From: Fodinibacter sp038330415
GTDB taxonomy: Bacteria; Actinomycetota; Actinomycetes; Actinomycetales; Dermatophilaceae
DNA: 9,830 nucleotides
Direction of reading: 5' to 3'
NCBI GenBank assembly: GCA_038330415.1
Contig: JBBQNZ010000151.1
Span: 1 to 9,830, forward strand
Shown: piece after piece, positions 6,801 to 9,830 of the stretch
Position numbering within the stretch: the stretch's first letter is position 1
Layout: the number at the start of each line of letters is the position of its first letter
The notes under the pieces: model-generated
What the model saw: only the letters and a program-made list of their open reading frames with translations
Database searches by the model: none
Told to the model about the DNA's origin: nothing
Translations under genes and position numbers: made by a program

Positions 6801-7375
6801 ACACCGAGGTCTACTCCAACACCGGTGGGCAGTCGTCGAAGTCGACCCCGGTGGGTGCCGTGGCGAAGTTCGCGTCGGCCGGCAAGGCGTCGCCGAAGAA
6901 GGACCTGGCCCTGCAGGCGATCGCCTACGGCAACGTCTACGTGGCGCGGGTGGCGATGGGCGCCGACCCGCACCAGACGCTCACCGCGTTCCGCGAGGCC
7001 GAGGCGTTCGACGGCCCCTCGCTGGTGATCGCCTACAGCCACTGCATCGCCCACGGCATCGAGATGAGCAAGGGGCTCGACCAGCAGTACCGCGCGGTCG
7101 CCTCCGGGCACTGGCCGCTGGTGCGCTACGACCCGGCGGTGCGCAGCAGCGGTGGCAACCCGTTCCAGCTCGACTCGCCACGCCCGCGCATCCCGCTCGA
7201 GGATTACATCTACAACGAGCTGCGCTACCGGATGCTGCGCAATGCCGACCCCGCCGAGGCCGAGCGCCTGCTCGGGCTCGCCCAGGAGGCGGTCGACCAG
7301 CGCTGGCGGACGTACGAGGAGATGGCCAGGCGCGACGCCGACCGGTTCGCCGCCGACCCGAGGAGGACCCGGTGA
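3806..7375 (+). CDS. nifJ: Pyruvate:ferredoxin (flavodoxin) oxidoreductase, single-chain
   Basis: The 1189-residue protein is full length for the homodimeric single-chain type. It catalyses pyruvate + CoA + oxidised ferredoxin to acetyl-CoA + CO2 + reduced ferredoxin, reversibly, in the cytoplasm. The N-terminal domain has YPITPSS (25-31), Glu61 and Arg111, matching the thiamine-pyrophosphate and pyruvate contacts of Desulfovibrio africanus PFOR. The EKR-like segment with YFVYDSKKSGG lies near 450-465. Two ferredoxin clusters use Cys691/694/697/701 and Cys747/750/753/757. The C-terminal TPP domain has GGDGWAYDIG (970-979) and EVYSNTGGQ (1001-1009). The proximal cluster ligands Cys821, 824, 849 and 1080 keep the spacing of the D. 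africanus enzyme, so all three clusters look intact. The GTG start at 3806 has GGAGG at 3793-3797 inside the end of the upstream gene. The stop overlaps the next start. Pyruvate is the likely substrate; other 2-oxoacids cannot be excluded. Confidence 0.96.
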   Translation: MRVTIDGNQAAVDVAYRLNELCAIYPITPSSTMAELADEWASHGRTNVWGTVPTVVEMQSEGGAAGAMHGALQGGALSATFTASQGLLLMIPNMYKIAGELTSTVFHVAARSLAAQGLSIFGDHSDVMAVRQTGFALLSSASVQEAHDLALVSQAATLRTRVPFVHFFDGFRTSHELNTVELIDDDVLRAVVPEHLVREHRSRALTPERPFVRGTAQNPDVYFQARETVNPFYAVVPTVVQEVMDEVAAHTGRHYRVAEYTGHPEADRVVVIMGSGGETVRETVTHLVGGGDRVGVLQLRLYRPFPADELLAALPASVTQVAVLDRTKEPGSNGEPLYLDVVATLAEAHERGDRATIPRVIGGRYGLSSKELTPAMVAGIFTELGRPEPKRRFTIGITDDVGGTSLSYDDTLDIEEPDTLRAVFYGLGSDGTVGANKNTIKILGADPDVYAQAYFVYDSKKSGGVTVSHLRFGPHPIHAPYLVNRAGFVGCHHLGLLDTVDVLACAEHGATLLLNAPQPPDEVWDALPGPVQQQIIDKRLRLYAVDADSVARAAGLPGRTNTVLQTCFFAISGVLPADEAVLRVKEAIRKTYSRRGSEVVRRNEAAVDATLAALHEVPVPVGRTSAREMPDIVPRDAPEFVRKVTAAMMAGRGDDLPVSAMPVDGTFPSGTTAYEKRRISDVVAAWDPDSCIQCGTCSFVCPHSVIRSKFYAGQALDDAPEGFRSAPLNAAGLPGSRYTLQVYVEDCTGCGLCVEACPVSPIGDPTRKAINLEPLEPVLVPERENIGYFESLPVNDRSRVDFGTVRGTQFLQPLFEFSGACAGCGETPYLKVLTQLFGERLTVANATGCSSIYGGNLPTTPWTKNAAGRGPAWSNSLFEDNAEFGLGLRLAADLHTSLARTRLAQLREEVGTELADGILEAGQVREFELTAQRERVAELLTRLDGLEGPVVEDLRSVADHLLRRTVWIVGGDGWAYDIGSGGLDHVLASGRNVNVLVLDTEVYSNTGGQSSKSTPVGAVAKFASAGKASPKKDLALQAIAYGNVYVARVAMGADPHQTLTAFREAEAFDGPSLVIAYSHCIAHGIEMSKGLDQQYRAVASGHWPLVRYDPAVRSSGGNPFQLDSPRPRIPLEDYIYNELRYRMLRNADPAEAERLLGLAQEAVDQRWRTYEEMARRDADRFAADPRRTR

Positions 7376-8400
7376 TCGACCTGACGACGAGCTATCTCGG
7401 TCTGGCACTGCGCAACCCGCTCGTGGCGAGCGCCTCGCCGCTGTCGCAGGGGGTCGACCGGGTGCGGGCCCTGGCCGGGTCCGGGGTGGGTGCCGTGGTG
7501 CTCTACTCGCTCTTCGAGGAGCAGGTGCACCGCGAGCAGCTGCGCGACCTGATGATCACCGAGTCGCACGAGGACGCCTTCGGCGAGGCGCAGACCTGGT
7601 TCCCGGCGGTGCCCACCACCCAGCCGGTCGGGTCGGCGCACTACCTGCACCTGCTCGAGCAGGCGTCGGCGGCGGTCGACGTGCCGGTGATCGGCAGCCT
7701 GAACGGCAGCAGCTCGGGTGGCTGGGCGAGCTTCGCGCGATCGATGCAGGATGCCGGCGCCGCGGCGATCGAGCTGAACATCTACCTCGTGCCCGGCAAC
7801 CCGCACACCAGCGGGCGCGAGGTCGAGGACCGGCACGTCGAGATCCTGCGCCAGGTCAAGGATGCCGTGACCGTGCCGGTCGCCGTGAAGCTGAGCCCGC
7901 ACTTCAGCTCGATGGGCGAGATGGCGATGCGGCTCGACGTCGCCGGGGCCGACGGGCTGGTGCTCTTCAACCGCTTCCTGCAACCCGACGTCGACCCGGA
8001 GACGATGACCGTCACCACCGGCGTGGGCCTGTCCTCACCGGCCGAGGCGCGCCTGCCGCGCACCTGGATCGCGATCCTGCGCGGCCACGTCACGGCATCC
8101 CTCGCCGCCACGACCGGGGTCGAGGATGCCGGTGACGTCGCGGCCTACCTGCTCGCCGGCGCCGACGTGGTCATGACCGCCTCGGCCCTGCTCCGGCACG
8201 GGCTCGGCCACGCCGAGGTGCTGCTCACCGGACTCGAGGACTGGATGGCGCGGCACGGGTTCGCAGGGGTCGACGAGTTCCGTGGCCGGTTGGCGGTGCC
8301 GGTCGGGGTCGACCAGACGGCGTACGAGCGGGCCGGCTACGTGGCCGCGTTGGAGCGGGCCCGGCACACCTACGGCGACCTGGTCGTCGGCGGCGCCTGA
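7372..8400 (+). CDS. Dihydroorotate dehydrogenase-like FMN protein, unknown substrate
   Basis: The 342-residue protein is an FMN-binding TIM barrel of the PyrD superfamily. GTG at 7372 overlaps the nifJ TGA in a GTGA junction and follows AGGAGG (7361-7366). The opening LTTSYLGLALRNPLVASASPL (4-24) is the family's first strand. VKLSP (172-176) carries the FMN-contacting Lys173, and LVLFNRF (196-202) the conserved Asn200. GVEDAGDVAAYLLAGADVVM (249-268) is the phosphate-binding end. Where true dihydroorotate dehydrogenases have an NxSxPN loop with the Cys or Ser base, this protein reads ELNIYLVPGNP (134-144), with no Cys or Ser. It is therefore unlikely to make orotate. Proteins annotated as dihydroorotate dehydrogenase-like are, to my knowledge, found near nifJ in other bacteria, but their reaction is not established. 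Its place as third gene of the operon argues for a redox role linked to NifJ or to the GltD-like flavoprotein. Confidence 0.85.
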   Translation: MIDLTTSYLGLALRNPLVASASPLSQGVDRVRALAGSGVGAVVLYSLFEEQVHREQLRDLMITESHEDAFGEAQTWFPAVPTTQPVGSAHYLHLLEQASAAVDVPVIGSLNGSSSGGWASFARSMQDAGAAAIELNIYLVPGNPHTSGREVEDRHVEILRQVKDAVTVPVAVKLSPHFSSMGEMAMRLDVAGADGLVLFNRFLQPDVDPETMTVTTGVGLSSPAEARLPRTWIAILRGHVTASLAATTGVEDAGDVAAYLLAGADVVMTASALLRHGLGHAEVLLTGLEDWMARHGFAGVDEFRGRLAVPVGVDQTAYERAGYVAALERARHTYGDLVVGGA

Positions 8401-8406
8401 CGGTTG

Positions 8407-8441
8407 GACGCCTGACGCCTGACGCCTGACGCCTGACGCCT
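8407..8441. repeat. 7-bp tandem repeat, five units
   Basis: Five perfect units of GACGCCT run from 8407 to 8441, with a partial GACG after them, starting 6 nt past the stop codon at 8400. Since the period is 7 and each junction contains TGA, the plus strand carries a stop in all three frames. It may be a slippage product seeded by the gene's own GCGCCTGACG end. A termination or spacing role is possible but unsupported. Confidence 0.9.
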
Positions 8442-8510
8442 GACGTCGGACCTCGGTCCGGAACGGCCGCCGTACGTGGTGGGTCTGCAGGGACACCAAA
8501 CCACGCACGA

Positions 8511-8557
8511 CGGCCCGGGGTCCGTCATCACTACCGGGAACGGACCCCTTCGGGCCG
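8511..8557. repeat. Strong GC-rich inverted repeat (hairpin 1)
   Basis: Arms GGGGTCCGT (8517-8525) and ACGGACCCC (8540-8548) pair over 9 bp around a 14-nt loop. An outer CGGCCC/GGGCCG stem of 6 bp (8511-8516 with 8552-8557) follows after a 3-nt TTC bulge. No T-tract follows on either strand. It could be a factor-dependent or GC-hairpin terminator between convergent genes, or part of a structured RNA. Confidence 0.5.
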
Positions 8558-8612
8558 CCGAGCTGTGGCACCTTGCAGCAGATGCGGTCCTTCGGCGGTT
8601 CTCCCATCACCA

Positions 8613-8646
8613 CCGGCGCCAACGGGTCGTCCACGGCTGGCGCCGG
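8613..8646. repeat. 9-bp perfect inverted repeat (hairpin 2)
   Basis: CCGGCGCCA (8613-8621) and TGGCGCCGG (8638-8646) pair perfectly around a 16-nt loop. It lies inside the gene-free convergent gap. Its function is unknown. Confidence 0.5.
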
Positions 8647-8664
8647 CGTGCTCATCGGTGGTGC

Positions 8665-8718
8665 GGCCACCTCGCGGGGCGAGGCCCGGGTACCGAGGCG
8701 TGCCCGGGCGTCGTGGCC
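8665..8718. repeat. Possible three-way-junction fold (hairpin 3)
   Basis: An outer stem GGCCAC/GTGGCC (8665-8670 with 8713-8718) encloses two inner hairpins. One is CTCG/CGAG with a short G-rich loop (8671-8683). The other is GCCCGGG/CCCGGGC (8684-8690 with 8703-8709) around a 12-nt loop. In sequence this GC-rich some complementarity arises by chance, so the fold is only a suggestion. Confidence 0.35.
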
Positions 8719-8754
8719 GGGGCTGCTGCGCTTCGATGACTCCCATGAAGGACT

Positions 8755-8780
8755 CCCGCGGTGGTGGAGTGCCACCGGGG
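8755..8780. repeat. Strong hairpin (hairpin 4), possible terminator
   Basis: CGGTGG (8759-8764) pairs with CCACCG (8772-8777) around a 7-nt loop. It is extended by CCC/GGG (8755-8757 with 8778-8780) across a single bulged G. It sits about 85 nt past the antiporter stop on that gene's strand and could end that transcript. No clear T-run follows. Confidence 0.4.
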
Positions 8781-8862
8781 TCCAGGGTGGGCGTGTGGTT
8801 TCAGTGTAGGCCAGCCCGCCCCCGACCGACAGGGTTGAGTACGTGCCGATCGTCGGGAGGAT

Positions 8863-9830
8863 TCAGCCGAGCACCCCGTCGACGTAGCACCAGCGCCACG
8901 CCTCACCGGGCTCGATGCTGCGCATCACCGGGTGACCGGTCTCGGCGAAGTGCGCGTCGGCGTGCTTGCCGATGGAGGAGTCGCAGCACCCGACGTTGCC
9001 GCACACGGCGCACGCGCGCAGGTGCACCCAGGTCAGGCCCTCGGCCAGACACCTCGGGCACCCCTCGGCGCTCGTCGGCGCCTTGGGGACCTCGGTGGCG
9101 GCGAGGTGCTCGCAGGCGCCGGCGATCCGCTCGGGCGGGAGCAGGGGCGACTCGCGCACCTCACCCGAGCGGGTCGCGTTCCAGATCAGCGCGGACTCCT
9201 CGGCGTCGAGCTGGCCGAGCACGGAGGTCAGCACCTCGTGGTCGACCCCGCCGACGTCGCGGATGCGCAGCAGCTCGGCCCGCTCCTCGCGGATCATCTC
9301 GGTGCGCACCCGGGCGCGGGCCTCGCTCGGCGTCTCGTCGTCGCCCTGGCCCAGGGTGCCGAGCCGCTCCCAGCTGCGGTTGACCCGGGCCGTCGCCTGG
9401 TCGCGGACGGCCGCCACCGTCGCCTCGTCGGCGTCCGGATCGGCCTCGATCAGCCGCAGCCCCGCGCCGGTGGTGGCGCCGAGCACGGTGGCCTCCTGCA
9501 GGGCGTCCTCGCGCGGGTCCGGGCCGCGCACGTCGAGGGCGCGGGCGAGCGCCGGCAGGGTGGAGCCCTGCAGCAGCAGAGTGCCCACGGTGACCACGAG
9601 CGCGATGACCACGAGCTGGGCCCGCAGGGGGGTCTCCTCGGGCAGGGTCAGCGCGGCCGCAAGGGTCACCACCCCGCGCATGCCGGCCCACGCGCCGACG
9701 ACCCCGCCTCGCAGCCGGTCGACCCGGTCGACGGTGGCGTCGGCGTGCCGGTTGGTGAGCAGCGTGAACGGGATCATCCACACCGGGCGGAGCACCAGGC
9801 ACGTGAGCAGCACCGCCAGACCGACGAGCA
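8863..9830 (-). CDS. CPA1/NhaP-type Na+/H+ antiporter fused to C-terminal UBP-type zinc finger (5' end outside window)
   Basis: The frame stays open to the right edge. About 321 residues of the C-terminal part are visible, ending at TGA 8863-8865. It opens with a membrane segment (LVGLAVLLTCLVLRP). The CPA1 signature GMRGVVTLAAAL (9649-9684) follows, then another segment AQLVVIALVVTVGTLLL, which together form the last helices of a Na+/H+ exchanger in the cytoplasmic membrane. A charged, soluble linker of about 130 residues follows. The last 83 residues (8866-9114) form a UBP-type zinc finger: CEH, then CPRC, CAVCGNVGCC, KHADAHFAETGH and a closing WRWCYVDGVL. Counting from CEH, the likely zinc ligands include Cys1, His3, Cys19, Cys22, Cys35, Cys38, Cys43, His51, His55 and His61. 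In eukaryotes this fold binds ubiquitin C-termini. In actinobacteria it often occurs alone, with unknown partners. Its role on an antiporter tail could be regulatory, but that is an inference. Confidence 0.88.
   Translation of the reverse strand, partial: LVGLAVLLTCLVLRPVWMIPFTLLTNRHADATVDRVDRLRGGVVGAWAGMRGVVTLAAALTLPEETPLRAQLVVIALVVTVGTLLLQGSTLPALARALDVRGPDPREDALQEATVLGATTGAGLRLIEADPDADEATVAAVRDQATARVNRSWERLGTLGQGDDETPSEARARVRTEMIREERAELLRIRDVGGVDHEVLTSVLGQLDAEESALIWNATRSGEVRESPLLPPERIAGACEHLAATEVPKAPTSAEGCPRCLAEGLTWVHLRACAVCGNVGCCDSSIGKHADAHFAETGHPVMRSIEPGEAWRWCYVDGVLG

Larger units (their letters stand above)
8442..8862. other. Convergent intergenic region without a convincing gene; rich in inverted repeats
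   Basis: The stretch lies between the 3' ends of the DHOD-like gene and the antiporter gene. Short ORFs exist on both strands (for example 8573-8809 plus and 8531-8746 minus), but none has a good ribosome site, a recognisable motif or clearly biased codon positions. It contains the tight palindrome CGGACCTCGGTCCG (8447-8460) and four longer hairpins listed separately. It may host transcription terminators for both neighbours, an uncharacterised structured RNA, or decayed sequence. It did not resemble RNase P RNA, tmRNA, 6S or SRP RNA when compared from memory. Confidence 0.5.

Noticed and set aside
4745..7408. Very long open frame on the minus strand (887 codons) opposite nifJ
   Set aside because: It is a shadow of a GC-rich coding strand. 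The plus strand encodes a full PFOR with all catalytic motifs, and the minus frame gives a low-complexity His/Val/Gly/Arg product with no recognisable domain.
7372..8400. Annotation as true dihydroorotate dehydrogenase (pyrD)
   Set aside because: The catalytic Cys/Ser loop is absent and the gene sits in a PFOR operon rather than with pyrimidine genes.
8035..8775. Minus-strand ORF (246 codons) reaching from the convergent gap into the DHOD-like gene
   Set aside because: It includes the 7-bp tandem repeat as a low-complexity segment and then runs antisense to a confident gene. No domain recognised, although its first part has tolerable codon positions.
8401..8862. RNase P RNA, tmRNA, SRP RNA or 6S RNA in the convergent gap
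   Set aside because: None of the conserved sequence blocks I know for these RNAs could be found on either strand.

Overview
The window is very GC-rich (roughly 70% or more). It uses GTG starts freely, has strong Shine-Dalgarno sequences, and almost always ends codons in G or C. Together with the actinobacterial style of its proteins (winged-helix regulator, Maf, carboxyltransferase tail, UBP zinc finger), this points to an actinobacterium, plausibly in Micrococcales. The genus cannot be fixed from the sequence alone.

Left part (1-2045): the 3' end of an acyl-CoA carboxylase carboxyltransferase gene runs rightward off the left edge. Converging on it is a two-gene leftward operon: a small four-helix membrane protein, translationally coupled by a GTGA overlap to a winged-helix (MarR-like, HTH_34-type) regulator. 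Its promoter contains an AT-rich perfect 10-bp inverted repeat overlapping the -35 box, the expected layout of an autoregulatory operator. Five copies of a 34-bp palindromic repeat bracket this operon, two on its left and three on its right, in opposite orientations. The rightmost copy supplies the stop codon of the leftward maf (nucleotide pyrophosphatase) gene.

Central part (2171-8400): a tightly packed rightward three-gene redox operon. Gene 1 is a GltD-like FAD/NAD(P)H oxidoreductase with a C-terminal 2[4Fe-4S] ferredoxin domain. Gene 2, 3 nt downstream, is a complete single-chain pyruvate:ferredoxin (flavodoxin) oxidoreductase, NifJ. Gene 3 overlaps it by 4 nt and is a dihydroorotate-dehydrogenase-like FMN TIM barrel that lacks the usual Cys/Ser catalytic base. 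The likely logic is pyruvate oxidation or synthesis by NifJ, electron exchange through the ferredoxin domain, and NAD(P)H interconversion on the flavoprotein. The FMN protein is an extra redox partner of unknown substrate. Genes 1 and 3 together carry the same modules as dihydropyrimidine dehydrogenase, shuffled between two polypeptides.

Right part (8401-9830): a 462-bp gap between convergent genes holds a 7-bp tandem repeat and several strong inverted repeats but no convincing gene. The window ends in the C-terminal part of a leftward CPA1/NhaP-type Na+/H+ antiporter fused to a UBP-type zinc finger. No tRNA, rRNA, CRISPR array or transposase gene was seen. Across the window, the heptamer GGATGCC/GGCATCC recurs at sites where otherwise rare synonymous codons are used.
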